A DNA stretch of 64,000 bases from Anaerolineales bacterium (GTDB lineage: Bacteria > Chloroflexota > Anaerolineae > JAAEKA01). Below, piece after piece: positions 9,901 through 18,235 of this stretch; positions within the stretch are counted from its first letter, which is position 1; every line of letters starts with the position of its first letter. The notes beneath the pieces are model-generated. The model did no database searches. It was not told the origin of the DNA and was given only the letters and a program-made list of their open reading frames with translations. Both the position numbers and the translations under genes were made by a program. The DNA is taken from the NCBI GenBank assembly GCA_020634615.1, contig JACKBI010000005.1:186001-250000 (forward strand), written 5' to 3'.

Positions 9901-9947
9901 TCGATACCCGCGCCAGCGCTGTCGAGACAGCCTGGCGCGGGCGTTAA
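6927..9947 (+). CDS. purL: Phosphoribosylformylglycinamidine synthase with tandem PurS-like N-terminus
   Basis: Converts FGAR to FGAM using ammonia from the glutaminase PurQ. Residues 1-75 and about 78-150 each resemble PurS (YRVEVSTKPGLPDARGERLL; EVTLLPGVTDSVAESLL ending LLANEVIQTW), so two PurS-like modules are fused to the synthase. The synthase core shows TWSEHCVHK, ETHNHPSALEPFGGANTG and KDSLNNEY. The separate purQ at 58679 supplies the glutaminase. I prefer the ATG at 6927 (MIYRVEV) over one 33 bases upstream because the PurS fold begins there. Three stretches look like intergenic DNA caught in frame: a G-rich run at 8719-8757, an AT-rich run at 8966-9003 and a palindrome at 9463-9545. 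The frame stays open through all of them. Confidence 0.95.
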   Translation: MIYRVEVSTKPGLPDARGERLLGNISGVDSLAVTDLYFFKGGLDETDVMRLVHTLLYDPVVEQVRWFALDDSRAAPDQPAGGWSVEVTLLPGVTDSVAESLLAAAEVIGVAGLEQVATGQRYDLTGELSEETLRRIAASLLANEVIQTWTINGRALPPFVVQAGSSGGLWVETIPLTGVSSDQLLAISLERRLSLDLAEMQAIQNYYRQESREPTDVELETLAQTWSEHCVHKTFRALIDYREIDADGNVHEQQIDSLLKTYIRAATERANKPWVRSAFVDNAGIVVFDDAYDLAFKVETHNHPSALEPFGGANTGVGGVVRDVIGVSARPIANTDILCFGPQDLPPDQLPDGVLHPRRIQGGVVAGIEDYGNKMGIPTVNGAILYDPGYTANPLVFCGCLGILPHGSHRTEPQAGDLVVVMGGRTGRDGLRGATFSSMEMDHQTGEIAGSAVQIGHPIHEKQTLEAILRARDEGIYSAITDCGAGGLSSAVGEMGATLGAEVHLERAPLKYPGLRPWEIWLSEAQERMVLAVPSANWPRLQAICAGLDVTATALGTFTGDGRLTIRHEGELVGALDCHFLHDGIPRRRLQAEWRASVGTWGVGRGVWGAEAGLDLTEALLALLAAPETRSKEDVVRQYDHEVQGGTVVKPFTGIRNQGPGDAAVIVPLDARLTSAASTSDQFSNSQIHHSFLPTRGVALSVGVNPFYSDLDPYCMAWAAVDEAIRNVVAVGGDPDQVSLLDNFAWGNPNLPDRLGSLVRCAQGCYDAAVAFGAPFVSGKDSLNNEYTGVDGQKHAIPGTLVVSALSIVPDVSRTVTMDLKQAGNLVYAVGLTRGEMGGSSLTRNYPHPNSLPKGEGVAGMPPLPLGEGWGEGAPSVDALALYRALHRASGAGLVRACHDCSEGGLAVAAAEMALAGGLGVELRLADVPQVDGLNDTAVAFCESLGRFLVEVKPGDAAALRESLNGFAAAPVGRVRNDDRILFHGLDGQPVIDTRASAVETAWRGR
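8719..8757 (+). repeat. G-rich in-frame insert in purL
   Basis: A run with repeated CGTGGGGTG units and at least five G-tracts of three or more bases. It encodes a GTWGVGRGVWG segment that looks unlike PurL and lies in a linker between subdomains. The spacing would permit a G-quadruplex on the coding strand. Confidence 0.55.
8966..9003 (+). repeat. AT-rich in-frame insert in purL
   Basis: An AT-rich stretch with two AATTCAC copies (8979-8985 and 8987-8993) inside an otherwise GC-rich gene. It encodes a Gln/Ser/His-rich segment just before the conserved RGVALSVGVNP, where PurL proteins usually have a short loop. Confidence 0.5.
9463..9545. repeat. Palindromic repeat element in frame in purL
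   Basis: Arms 9463-9484 and 9524-9545 are 22 bases each and pair with one mismatch; the loop carries a second inverted pair of G5/C5-type runs. Translated, it gives PHPNSLPKGEG and PLPLGEGWGEG, the signature of a dispersed CCCTCACCCC-type palindrome found in many bacterial genomes. The reading frame of purL continues through it. Confidence 0.8.
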
Positions 9948-10020
9948 GGTCGGGGATTCCCACAACGGGCTGCACAGTCCTCTGCAGATCATGGTTGGCA
10001 GCGCGCAGCGCGCCTCTGGA

Positions 10021-11895
10021 TCAGCGCGCCAGACGTTTGCCCAGCATGCCAACTGCTGCCAGCATCATAACCAGACCTGCCAGCCCTGCCCAGATAGCTA
10101 TAGACGGCGCGCTGGCTACATCGAAAGCTTGCAGCGTCACGGCGGTCGGCGTAACATACCGTGCGCTCACGGGGCCATGCAGCGTGGCTGCGCCATTGAT
10201 GTCCACGTCCTCCAGCCAGTACCAGTATGTTTGCCCAGACACGACATCTGTATCAAACCACTCGTAGCTTGCGCCGTAGTTTGCGCCGGGCGCAACGGAT
10301 GCCACGTATGCCAGCATGCTCTCGGGAGCAGCGCTGCTGCCGCGATAGAGATTGAAACCGGCGTTATTGAGCTCGCTCACCGTCTCCCAACTGACACGCA
10401 TTGAGCTAGCCTGTGGCTGCGCCTCAAAGCTTGCCAGCGTGATCGCCAGGGGAGCGTCGGTGAACCCGTAGTCCAGTGTCCAGTCGAAGTCACCCGGGTT
10501 GGGAAGGTTGGTGGACTTCTGCGGCGGTGTGGTGATATTCGCCCTTTGTGTAACCGGCGGCAACTCTCCCAGATTGCAGGTGGGGCTCGGTGTTCCCGCT
10601 GTTTTCCAGGTGATGAACGCGTCGATGTCAGCATCCTGCGGATAGACCCGGGTCGAGTAAGCACCGGGTGCAAGCCCGTAGAAGTGATAGATCCCCCAGC
10701 TATCGGTGTCAGTCAGGCCAATGGGACTACCGCCGCTATCGAGCAATTCCACCGTGACGCACGGGATTCCCACCTCGTCGGGCCCGCCGTCGTCCTGCTG
10801 CCCGTTGTTGTTGACGTCGTACCATACCCAGTCGCCCAGAGCAACCTCACCTTCCAGATCGTCGTAGCCGAAATCGGCCTCTCGATGCTCCTCACCCGCC
10901 GCAAGGTTATAGGTGTATGGCTCGTTGTTGGTCGTCAACAGAAAACCGTTGGGAAAATGCGAGAGCAGGTCGAACTCGTTGACATCGATCACGTAGGTTC
11001 CAGCTTCCAGCTTGTCGAACAGGTAGAACCCGCTGGCGTTGGTGGTCGCGATGCGGAACAAGGTCAGCGTGTTGCCGACGACCTTCAGCAGCCGCACTCG
11101 AACACCGGCTAATCCGATCTCCGTGCCGTAGTCCTCATCCTGGTTCCGGTTATCGTCGTGCCAGACGTAATCGCCGATGCAGCCCAGCAAGGGCAATGAC
11201 TGTGTCACTGAGGGCAGGCCTCCACTACCGGCAAGACTGATCACCATTTTGCGTACGCCACCCTGGTTTACGACAACCGTCTGGTAGCTGTTGTCGCCCA
11301 GTGTCAGGATCGGAACCGATTTCAGAAGCTGATTGCTGGCGTTGTAAACACGAACAGTCGCGGGAGCAGTCTCTTCGATATCCAGAATTTCCAGCGAGTC
11401 GATGAATGCGTCGGCATCGTAGGTGAAGGTGATGGTGCCTCCCTGGCCATCATCGTCTGGATCTGAGGGGTCATTGTCTTCGGAAATGATCAGTATCTTG
11501 CCCAGGGCTGTGGTGTTGGCGCCCGGCCCTGGGCCGCCGCCAGCGCCAATGCCTGGTCCGCCGTAAAACTGATTGGGAGTGCCGAGGTCGGGGTCGCCGC
11601 CCGTTGGCGCTGCGCTGTTGAAAACCATGGCCGGGTTTGGACCAGGGCTGTTCCCCACTGCCGAAACATGGATTCCCCACGCGGCCCATTCGTCGTCGAT
11701 GATCTGGCCGGTAGCCAGTGGAACCCCAGCCGCATTGGTCTCGAAGTCGATTTTGGTCAGGCAAGGGGGAGGAACAGGCGGAGGCGCTTGCGCGCCAGTC
11801 GAAATGGGAAACATTCCTGCCACCATAACAATAGCAGCCAGGACGGGAACAACGCGAAACCCTGGCATTCTGAGCGCGTGTCTTTTTTGCGCCAT
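10021..11895 (-). CDS. Surface protein with two SdrD-B-type domains and C-terminal anchor
   Basis: A 624-residue protein with a signal peptide (hydrophobic residues 14-35). Residues about 46-235 form an unassigned domain with calcium-like acidic loops (DNDPSDPDDDGQGG). Two SdrD-B/Cna-B-like domains follow: IGDYVWHDDNRNQDED at about 238 and LGDWVWYDVNNNGQQDDGG at about 352. A fibronectin-like module (LASFEAQPQASSMRVSWETV) is next, and the end is a single membrane segment with a short basic tail (GKRLAR), the layout of a cell-envelope sorting or anchoring signal. It has its own promoter at 11952-11980 and a GAGGAGGA ribosome-binding site. It converges on purL and ends 73 bases from it. Confidence 0.82.
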   Translation of the reverse strand: MAQKRHALRMPGFRVVPVLAAIVMVAGMFPISTGAQAPPPVPPPCLTKIDFETNAAGVPLATGQIIDDEWAAWGIHVSAVGNSPGPNPAMVFNSAAPTGGDPDLGTPNQFYGGPGIGAGGGPGPGANTTALGKILIISEDNDPSDPDDDGQGGTITFTYDADAFIDSLEILDIEETAPATVRVYNASNQLLKSVPILTLGDNSYQTVVVNQGGVRKMVISLAGSGGLPSVTQSLPLLGCIGDYVWHDDNRNQDEDYGTEIGLAGVRVRLLKVVGNTLTLFRIATTNASGFYLFDKLEAGTYVIDVNEFDLLSHFPNGFLLTTNNEPYTYNLAAGEEHREADFGYDDLEGEVALGDWVWYDVNNNGQQDDGGPDEVGIPCVTVELLDSGGSPIGLTDTDSWGIYHFYGLAPGAYSTRVYPQDADIDAFITWKTAGTPSPTCNLGELPPVTQRANITTPPQKSTNLPNPGDFDWTLDYGFTDAPLAITLASFEAQPQASSMRVSWETVSELNNAGFNLYRGSSAAPESMLAYVASVAPGANYGASYEWFDTDVVSGQTYWYWLEDVDINGAATLHGPVSARYVTPTAVTLQAFDVASAPSIAIWAGLAGLVMMLAAVGMLGKRLAR

Positions 11896-11951
11896 AAGTA
11901 GTGTTCCTCCTCGAAATCTATGCTGTTGGCTTTACCAAATCGGTTGATTCT

Positions 11952-11980
11952 ATTTAAGCATATGTTCCTATCGCTGTCAA
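11952..11980 (-). promoter_or_regulatory. Promoter of the SdrD-B-type surface protein
   Basis: On the minus strand, TTGACA (11975-11980) and TTAAAT (11952-11957) are 17 bases apart, about 55 bases upstream of the start codon. The -35 box is a perfect match. Confidence 0.6.
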
Positions 11981-12286
11981 CGACTTTGTAAGGGTTCTGT
12001 CCATTATCGCGGACAGCCTAGTCGTCGTGGTACGCAATGTCAACTACTACATATAGTATTTCAGAAATCAATGTATACCATATAAGTAAATGCAAAATGC
12101 GATGCCTGTCGTACGACAGGCATCGCATTTGTAAGAAAAAGTCTTACAACGCTGCTGTTTCCTCGCCAGAATTGGCAGCTATTTGAAAGCCAGAGTCTTT
12201 GTCGTAGATCACTCTCAACGCGCCCGCAAGCGCAGCAGGAAATCGCGCCTTGGCGTCGATCAAGCCACTTAAGCGTCAGTCTGGCT
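11981..12286. other. Intergenic region with palindromes
   Basis: No gene is seen in this stretch between two minus-strand genes. The left part (about 12040-12095) is AT-rich. The centre holds a perfect 36-base palindrome (12095-12130) followed at once by a smaller hairpin, GTAAGA paired with TCTTAC (12131-12147). Confidence 0.6.
12095..12130 (-). terminator. Perfect 36-base palindrome, possible terminator
   Basis: AAATGCGATGCCTGTCGT at 12095-12112 pairs perfectly with its complement at 12113-12130. It lies about 157 bases beyond the stop of the minus-strand gene at 12287, in the right place to end the long leftward operon. No clear T-run follows, so it could instead be a dispersed repeat or protein-binding palindrome. 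Confidence 0.5.
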
Positions 12287-13537
12287 TCAGTTCCTAGAGA
12301 GAGTCGGTAGGTACGTCTGGAACTGGGACTCGGCCGTAGCGGTCACCTGCAACGGGTTGAGGAAGTACTGGTTGTATGTCGCGCCCTGGTTGCCCTGTGC
12401 GGCCGGGATAAAGTACTGGCCGGTGGTAATGGTGAACAGCTTGCTGGTCGGGTTAGTGACCTCGAAGCCGGAGTCGCCGAAGGAGCGCTGATCGCCCGTG
12501 TCCTGGGGATCGACGGCCGAGTTGTCCTTGTAGTAGTGATGGCGAGTACCACCAAGCGATGTCAATGTCGCGACCTGGATGTTGGAGCCATTACCCACCG
12601 TAACCTGTCGCCACGCCTGGTTGAATGGCGTCGCTGTTACATTATCTGGCACACCGTCGATCGGTTTGCCGGCCGCATTGTTCTCGTCGTAGTAGGTGCC
12701 GGTGACGCCGTTGCCGAGATCCACCGAGGTGCGCACTTGTTCCAGCGACCCGGGCAGTGAGCGCAGATCGACGGGGAAGGTGGTGCTGGTGTACGACTGG
12801 TAGCTCACAGTGACAGTCCCACCTCGCTTCACCAGCGTGCGCACCACGCCATCCTTCAGCAACACAACGTTGTCCAGGGGAAAATCGTTCTCCGTCAGCT
12901 TGATCAGCACGATAAAGCGGTAGTCGATGCGCAGCTTGGTGCGGTCGAGGATATCGCCGCCGCCGAACATGCTCATGTAGTCCAGGCCGTTGTGCCCGCT
13001 GGCCGCCCAGCCCAGGGCATAGTTGGCCGTGCTGACGCGCAGATTGCCGGCGTTGTAGCTGACGTAGTCGGTGGGGTTGGTGACCGTGAGCGTGGTCGAG
13101 TGGACGATGTAGGCCCAGCCTTTGGACGCCGTGTTGAGGGGATCGGTCACCTGGACGCGATACCAGAGGCCGCTGACCGGAAGCGCATCGCCGATGGAAC
13201 TGCTGGCCAGCATTCCGGTGTCGCCCGACATGAAGACTACCTCGTCGTTGCTGTCCATGACGCCATCTTCATTGGCAACATAGGCGCCCGTGGCGTCGCG
13301 TTCATCGATCTGGAAAGGGATCTGCTCCCATGCCGAGCCGGTCCAGCGGTAGACAAAGATGTCATTTACAGAGCGACCGGCGAAGACACCGGTCACGATA
13401 ACTGGCTCGATCGTGCGATCCAGCGCGAGGTCGGGTGGCGACGGCTCGTCGGCCAAATTGCCTGCCAGCGCGGCGCTTGGCAGCAGCAATGCGCCGATTA
13501 GCGCGGCCGCCAGGAAAAGTTGTCGTATCATTTTCAT
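12287..13537 (-). CDS. Secreted protein of unknown function
   Basis: I do not recognise this 416-residue protein. It has a clear signal peptide (LFLAAALIGALLLPSAALAG) and no further membrane segment. The body is beta-rich with many Thr, Asn and Asp residues, and motifs such as FVYRWTGSAWEQIPFQIDER and DSNDEVVFMSGDTG suggest a beta-sandwich extracellular protein. It ends in QFQTYLPTLSRN, the aromatic-L-P tail shared with other secreted proteins here. A GGAGG ribosome-binding site precedes the ATG. It lies 149 bases downstream of a lipase-like gene across a run of four hairpins, so it may belong to the same operon or be separately controlled. Confidence 0.75.
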   Translation of the reverse strand: MKMIRQLFLAAALIGALLLPSAALAGNLADEPSPPDLALDRTIEPVIVTGVFAGRSVNDIFVYRWTGSAWEQIPFQIDERDATGAYVANEDGVMDSNDEVVFMSGDTGMLASSSIGDALPVSGLWYRVQVTDPLNTASKGWAYIVHSTTLTVTNPTDYVSYNAGNLRVSTANYALGWAASGHNGLDYMSMFGGGDILDRTKLRIDYRFIVLIKLTENDFPLDNVVLLKDGVVRTLVKRGGTVTVSYQSYTSTTFPVDLRSLPGSLEQVRTSVDLGNGVTGTYYDENNAAGKPIDGVPDNVTATPFNQAWRQVTVGNGSNIQVATLTSLGGTRHHYYKDNSAVDPQDTGDQRSFGDSGFEVTNPTSKLFTITTGQYFIPAAQGNQGATYNQYFLNPLQVTATAESQFQTYLPTLSRN

Positions 13538-13565
13538 ACTTGCCTCCAGAAGACTACGAGTCTAA

Positions 13566-13678
13566 GCGATGATGTCAATCATCGCCTGACAGGGAAAACA
13601 TGTTGCAACATGTTTTCAGAATGGCATCATCAGTATGCTTCGCATACTTTGAGTACCAGACACCGATTCCAATCGGTG
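13566..13678. repeat. Four consecutive short hairpins
   Basis: Four separate palindromes fill this intergenic space: GCGATGAT/ATCATCGC (13566-13585), a perfect 22-base palindrome centred in AACATGTTGCAACATGTT (13595-13616), AGTATGC/GCATACT with loop TTC (13632-13648), and CACCGATT/AATCGGTG with a 2-base loop (13661-13678). They follow the stop of the lipase-like gene on the minus strand. Confidence 0.75.
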
Positions 13679-13686
13679 GGTACGTT

Positions 13687-15405
13687 CTACGGTTGTTGCA
13701 GTTGGTCGAGCTGCCAGGGATCGCCGGACAAGGTCGCCAGATCAATTACGGCTGCCGAGCTGACCCAAGTGCGTTCGAAGGGAAAGCCGCCGGTCGTGCC
13801 TTTCACCGCCACCGAGACGCCGTAGTAGCCTTGCTGCCTTGGCAGCGACGCATCGAGATTCGCCGCATTCGCCGACTGGGTGGTGATATTCCCGGCGGCT
13901 GACGAGAGCTGGACCGTAAGCTGTTGGGCCACACTACCAGCCGGCCCGCTGGTCGCACGCAGGTGCAAGGTCTCGCCAGGCGACAGGACACGGTCAGGCA
14001 GTCCCTCCAGCCGGACGCTCAGCGGACTATCCAGGTCGGCGGTCAGCAGATAGCCGCCCGCGGTCTGACTGTCAACCCGCAGTTGCCAGCCACCCGCGCC
14101 AGGCTGCTGGACGGTGACTTGCTGCACGGCGGCCATCGGCGGCAAACCGTACGCGGTAGCAGGTGCAGTTGTGAAAGGATAGACCGTTCCATCCGGGCCG
14201 ACCATGGCAGCGTCCAGCCCGGCGCCAACCGTGTACAGGCTGAAGCGCACCGAGCGAACCTGCGGCTCGACCGGTATCTCCTCATGCAACGGCGCTTGCA
14301 GCGACCCGCCGTGCACGATGCTGCTCAACATCAGCGGATTAACCGGCGCGGGCATGGCCGGGCGATATCCCTTGCCCAGCGATGGCAGGAACAGCGAGCG
14401 CTGATTGGCGGGCGCTGCCGGACTCTGCCCGTCAGGCGATGTGTTGGCCGCGTTGCCTTGCAGGACAGCCAGAATGTAAGGGAACGAGTTGCGCCCCATG
14501 TACATCTGCAGGTGGTTCCAGGGCTGTTGGAAGAGGACCGTGGCGTAGGGCAGATAGGTGCTGTTGACGGTCACAGCGCCGTCGTTGATGCCGCCGGTGG
14601 GCTGTGCTTCCAGCCACGCGCCGGTCAGTCCCAGCGCAGTTCCACCGTTGCGCCACTCCGTGCCGGCCGCCGAATAATAGTGGATGCTGTCGTCCACTGT
14701 GCTGACATCGGCGATGGAGCGGTAAAGCTGCATCGGCCCAGTGCGAATGCTCCAGGTGCCGTCGTCGCGGCGGCCCAGCAACCAGCCGAGGGCTGCTCCC
14801 TGCGGGCTCCACAGCAGGTCGGCCAGCAGGCTACCCTGGTGTGGGGTGCTCAGCGTAAAGACGTTGCGCACCCGGGCAGCGCCGCCGAACCACAGAATCG
14901 CTGACTGGCTGTCGATGCCGCCCTTTGAGTGCGCTACCAGGTCCACTTTTGCCACGCCGTAGTACTGGGTGATGGCCGCAAGCTGCTGCCCCAGCACGTA
15001 GCCGTTGTAGATCACGCTCTTGGCAGGCGTCCGCGCCACCGCGCAGTTAGCCGCGGCAGGATCGACGTTCAGGTTGACGAACGCCGTGCGGTAGCCTGCG
15101 TTGTAGGCGCGCTCGTAGCTGTCGTTGTCGAAATAGGGCGGCATGCGCAGCCACCAGTCGATGGCCAGCCCGCTATAGCCATGCACGAAGACAAGCACCG
15201 GGCTGTTCTGTCCGCCGGGCGGCACAGCGCCATAGAAAATGTTGTCGCGATAGCAGTTCCCCGTGGCAGGTAGCGGCTGCGGATCGGGCGGAGCGGCAAA
15301 AGCCGCGCCAGAGAAAACTGACATACCGGCCACCAGGAACAGGGCCAGTAGACCGCTCAGAGCCAGCTTAGTTACGAAGTTCTTAGACAAGGGTCTCGCC
15401 TCCAC
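13687..15405 (-). CDS. Secreted lipase-like alpha/beta hydrolase (copy 1)
   Basis: A 572-residue exported protein. After a signal peptide (about residues 13-38) comes an alpha/beta-hydrolase domain with the oxyanion motif VLVFVHGYSG, the nucleophile elbow VDLVAHSKGG and an STPHQGS loop, all typical of triacylglycerol-lipase/esterase families. A linker with SLFLPSLGKG (near residue 330) is followed by a C-terminal beta-rich region similar to Cna-B or subtilisin pro-domains. It is paralogous to the gene at 18235-20244. The substrate is unknown; in this setting it may act on the exported lipid product. The start is GTG at 15405, overlapping the upstream transporter stop by 23 bases, which suggests translational coupling. 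Confidence 0.8.
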   Translation of the reverse strand: MEARPLSKNFVTKLALSGLLALFLVAGMSVFSGAAFAAPPDPQPLPATGNCYRDNIFYGAVPPGGQNSPVLVFVHGYSGLAIDWWLRMPPYFDNDSYERAYNAGYRTAFVNLNVDPAAANCAVARTPAKSVIYNGYVLGQQLAAITQYYGVAKVDLVAHSKGGIDSQSAILWFGGAARVRNVFTLSTPHQGSLLADLLWSPQGAALGWLLGRRDDGTWSIRTGPMQLYRSIADVSTVDDSIHYYSAAGTEWRNGGTALGLTGAWLEAQPTGGINDGAVTVNSTYLPYATVLFQQPWNHLQMYMGRNSFPYILAVLQGNAANTSPDGQSPAAPANQRSLFLPSLGKGYRPAMPAPVNPLMLSSIVHGGSLQAPLHEEIPVEPQVRSVRFSLYTVGAGLDAAMVGPDGTVYPFTTAPATAYGLPPMAAVQQVTVQQPGAGGWQLRVDSQTAGGYLLTADLDSPLSVRLEGLPDRVLSPGETLHLRATSGPAGSVAQQLTVQLSSAAGNITTQSANAANLDASLPRQQGYYGVSVAVKGTTGGFPFERTWVSSAAVIDLATLSGDPWQLDQLQQP

Positions 15406-16855
15406 TATGGGCAGTTTGTAGTTGTTGGTGAATCTCAGCCACCCGCGCGCGGGTCAGGCTATAACGGAACATCAGCAGCGCCGCCGCGACGTACAGCACG
15501 GCCGGCAGCAAGGCGAACAGCATCGCCAGCCGCTCGCTGGTCTGGGCTGACTGGGCAACCTGTCCGGGAACCAGACCGGCAAAATTGTCGATCAACACAC
15601 CGGTGACCAGCACCGCCACCGCGGTGGCCTCCTGCACGAAGAAGGAGTTGATGCCAAAGAAGGTGCCCGCTCGTTTTTTGCCGGTGCGCAATCTGTCCTC
15701 GTCGGTGACATCCGCCACCATCGACGCGGGAACAACCCATAGGGCGGCAGCAAAAAAGCCGCCCAGCGTATTGCCGATGATCAGCGGGATCACATTGCCC
15801 GTGCCCAAGAGATGGCCGGGCCCCACCAGCCAATAGGCCGCTGACATGATAAACGCCAGAATCAGCGTGTTGACAATGAAAAGCCGCTGCTTCTCGACCC
15901 GTTTGGAAACGCGTATCCAGACAAACGCACCCACCAGCGCGCCCACATAGAAGCTGAGCGTGAACAAGCTGAGCGCACGGCTGTCGGTGATTTGGGCGTA
16001 GTAGGTCAGGTAATGCACGGCCAGAGTTGCGTTGATGACGCTGGCAAGAAAGAAGATCGACGACGAAATGACCAGAACCAGAAAGGATTTGTCCTTCAGG
16101 GCCAGCAGCAGACCGGCGAAAAAGCCCAGCTTCTCATCATCGTCACTGGCCGGCTCCACCAATCGTGAGCGCTGGGATAGCGTGCCTGCCACGGCAATCA
16201 ACCCCAGCACGGTGATGGCGATGCCCAGAGCGATGCCCATGGACCCATAGCCGGCCTGGTTGAATTTCGGATCGACGCCCGGCGTCACGTTCGGGAAGAA
16301 GACAACGAAAACCAGCCCGGCTACCATCAGCGTTCCAAACAGCGAGAGCGCCGCGCGGATGCCGGTAATGGATGTCCGCTCGTTGTAGTCGTTGCTCAAC
16401 TCTGCGCCCAGCGCATGGTACGGCACCATGTACACCGAGTTGGAGGTTCGCAGCAGAATATTGGTCACCATCAACCACGCGAACAGCGCGCCCGCGGCCA
16501 GGCCAGCCGGCGGGCTAAAGATCAGGAAGAAGAAGACGCCCATGCTGACAGCGCCGACCACCATGAAGCTATGACGGCGTCCGAAGCGAATGTGGGCGCG
16601 GTCCGACCAATGACCGATCAGCGGGTCGATCACTGAATCCCAGATCAGCGTGATCGCTGTGGCAGCTCCGACCAGTGTACCTGGCAGCCCCAAAACCGAG
16701 GTATAGAAAAAGAGCAGCAGCAGGCCAAACGCGTAGGACTTGATTGAATTGCTGATCTCGCCAATGCCATACAACACCTTGGTGTGTAAAGGCAGCACGC
16801 CGGCGGCTGGCGCTGCCACGCTGTCAGATGCCAGTGGTATCGCTTCGGTCGTCAT
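15383..16855 (-). CDS. GPH-family sugar:cation symporter-like MFS transporter
   Basis: A 490-residue membrane protein with about twelve hydrophobic segments. The opening LYGIGEISNSIKSYAFG and the loop WDSVIDPLIGHWSDRAHIRFGRR are hallmarks of the glycoside-pentoside-hexuronide:cation symporter family. A second charged loop, TDEDRLRTGKKRAGTFFG, is also characteristic. Members import glycosides or related compounds; here it could move a sugar, glycoside or precursor for the lipid locus. An AGGAGAG ribosome-binding site precedes the ATG. It sits 9 bases after the DUF362 gene and overlaps the following lipase-like gene, so it is part of the operon. Confidence 0.85.
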   Translation of the reverse strand: MTTEAIPLASDSVAAPAAGVLPLHTKVLYGIGEISNSIKSYAFGLLLLFFYTSVLGLPGTLVGAATAITLIWDSVIDPLIGHWSDRAHIRFGRRHSFMVVGAVSMGVFFFLIFSPPAGLAAGALFAWLMVTNILLRTSNSVYMVPYHALGAELSNDYNERTSITGIRAALSLFGTLMVAGLVFVVFFPNVTPGVDPKFNQAGYGSMGIALGIAITVLGLIAVAGTLSQRSRLVEPASDDDEKLGFFAGLLLALKDKSFLVLVISSSIFFLASVINATLAVHYLTYYAQITDSRALSLFTLSFYVGALVGAFVWIRVSKRVEKQRLFIVNTLILAFIMSAAYWLVGPGHLLGTGNVIPLIIGNTLGGFFAAALWVVPASMVADVTDEDRLRTGKKRAGTFFGINSFFVQEATAVAVLVTGVLIDNFAGLVPGQVAQSAQTSERLAMLFALLPAVLYVAAALLMFRYSLTRARVAEIHQQLQTAHSGGETLV

Positions 16856-16864
16856 GGATCTCTC

Positions 16865-18235
16865 CTAGCGGTTGATCATAGGCAGGAAGATGCGGCGGAC
16901 GACAGGCTGCGCCACCACCTCGACCCACGCGGTCGCGAACGCGTTGCGCGCCGGTTGCCCGGCGTCAGCTTCGACTCTCACTGTGTAGACTCCAGGGGCG
17001 ACCAGCTCGCCTTGATTATCGCGCCCGTCCCATGATACTACCACGCTGCCGGCTTGTGTTCCGGTCCAGTTGCGCAGCAAGCGAACCTGGTCAACCTGCT
17101 GCGACGTTTCCGACGTACGCACCACGTCTACCCGATAGACACAAGGACGACTGACCGTGAAGCTGGCTGTGGTCTGCTGATCGCCGGCCGGATAAAAGAT
17201 GGGCCTGTCCAGACGGGGATATTCCACCTGCGGCGGGAAAACCGGCAGGCTGAAGGCGCGCGGCGCCAGTGTGTCGCCGCGGATCTGCACGCTGTCGATG
17301 TCGGCAGGACCCAGTCCCAGCCGCGCGGCGTAGGTCAAATGCTGTGCCAGCGGCTGATCGATCTGCATCGCTTCCAGGCACACCCGGTCGACCGCGACAG
17401 AGTTGATGCCCGCGACCACGGTGTTCATACGCACGGGATTGCCGCTGAACGGGCCGTAGCCCTCCATGCCCCAGATGCCATCCACCACGGCGAAATCGAT
17501 GGGCCGCGCCAGATTGATGTCAACAGTTGCCTGGTGCAGACCGCGGTAGTGCATTGCAAAGCGCCCGTTCTCCGTCGGCGGCTTGTAGGGAGCGACCGGC
17601 GGCAGGCCAAAGACGTTCTTGGTCGCCAGGGTCGCCAACGCCTCGGCGTGCGTTTTGAGCTTGGCGACGCTGATCAGGCAGGTGTCCGGGGCCATGACCA
17701 GGTCGGGCATGGTGATCTGCCGGTATGCGAGTCCGCCGGCAACGGTCGCCAGCTGCGACGGCTGGCTGTTCAAGTCGACCAGCGACACCCGGCCTGACCC
17801 GCCGTAGTCCTGCAGGAAATCGTAGCCGCAGGCCGAGAAGTTGTTGCCGCCGGGATAACCCTCGACGATCTTGACAGCGACCGCGCCAGCCGCCAGCGCC
17901 AGATCGACGACCGCGCGCACCACCTGCGGGTCGGTCGCGACGCCGGATTCTGCCGTCCCGGCGGCTACCAGATTCGGCTTGATGAGAACGGTGCGGCCGG
18001 CTACCAGTCCGGGTGACCAATCGGCGCAGGCACTGATGGCGCGCAACGCCGCTGCGTAGCCATCAGTGCTGCGGCCGACGCCGACGCGATAGGTCGTCGC
18101 CGGGCTTGCAGCGACTGGCCAGGGAACGGCGACAGCCAGCAGGCCGGCCGCACCCAGCTTAAGGAACTGCCGGCGGCTGGTCGCAAACGACCCTGACTTT
18201 CCAGATTCTCTACCGGTGTGGTCGCGATGGCGCAT
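16865..18235 (-). CDS. Tat-exported DUF362 protein with C-terminal Ig-like module
   Basis: A 456-residue protein. The N-terminus carries a twin-arginine signal (SRRQFLKLGAAGLLAVAVPW), so it is exported folded. Residues about 50-320 match the DUF362 family (VLIKPNLVAAG, VKIVEGYPGGNN, ISVAKLKTH, FAVVDGIWGMEG), whose biochemical role is unclear and which sometimes carries iron-sulfur sites; no Cys cluster is visible here. A FlgD-like Ig module follows (VVVSWDGRDNQGELVAPG), and the end is VVRRIFLPMINR, the aromatic-L-P tail shared with other exported proteins in the window. Its ATG overlaps the stop of the upstream hydrolase gene (TGATG), so translation is coupled. Confidence 0.85.
   Translation of the reverse strand: MRHRDHTGRESGKSGSFATSRRQFLKLGAAGLLAVAVPWPVAASPATTYRVGVGRSTDGYAAALRAISACADWSPGLVAGRTVLIKPNLVAAGTAESGVATDPQVVRAVVDLALAAGAVAVKIVEGYPGGNNFSACGYDFLQDYGGSGRVSLVDLNSQPSQLATVAGGLAYRQITMPDLVMAPDTCLISVAKLKTHAEALATLATKNVFGLPPVAPYKPPTENGRFAMHYRGLHQATVDINLARPIDFAVVDGIWGMEGYGPFSGNPVRMNTVVAGINSVAVDRVCLEAMQIDQPLAQHLTYAARLGLGPADIDSVQIRGDTLAPRAFSLPVFPPQVEYPRLDRPIFYPAGDQQTTASFTVSRPCVYRVDVVRTSETSQQVDQVRLLRNWTGTQAGSVVVSWDGRDNQGELVAPGVYTVRVEADAGQPARNAFATAWVEVVAQPVVRRIFLPMINR

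Noticed and set aside
13566..13678. CRISPR array
   Set aside because: The four hairpins are different from each other; there are no repeated units with spacers and no cas genes.
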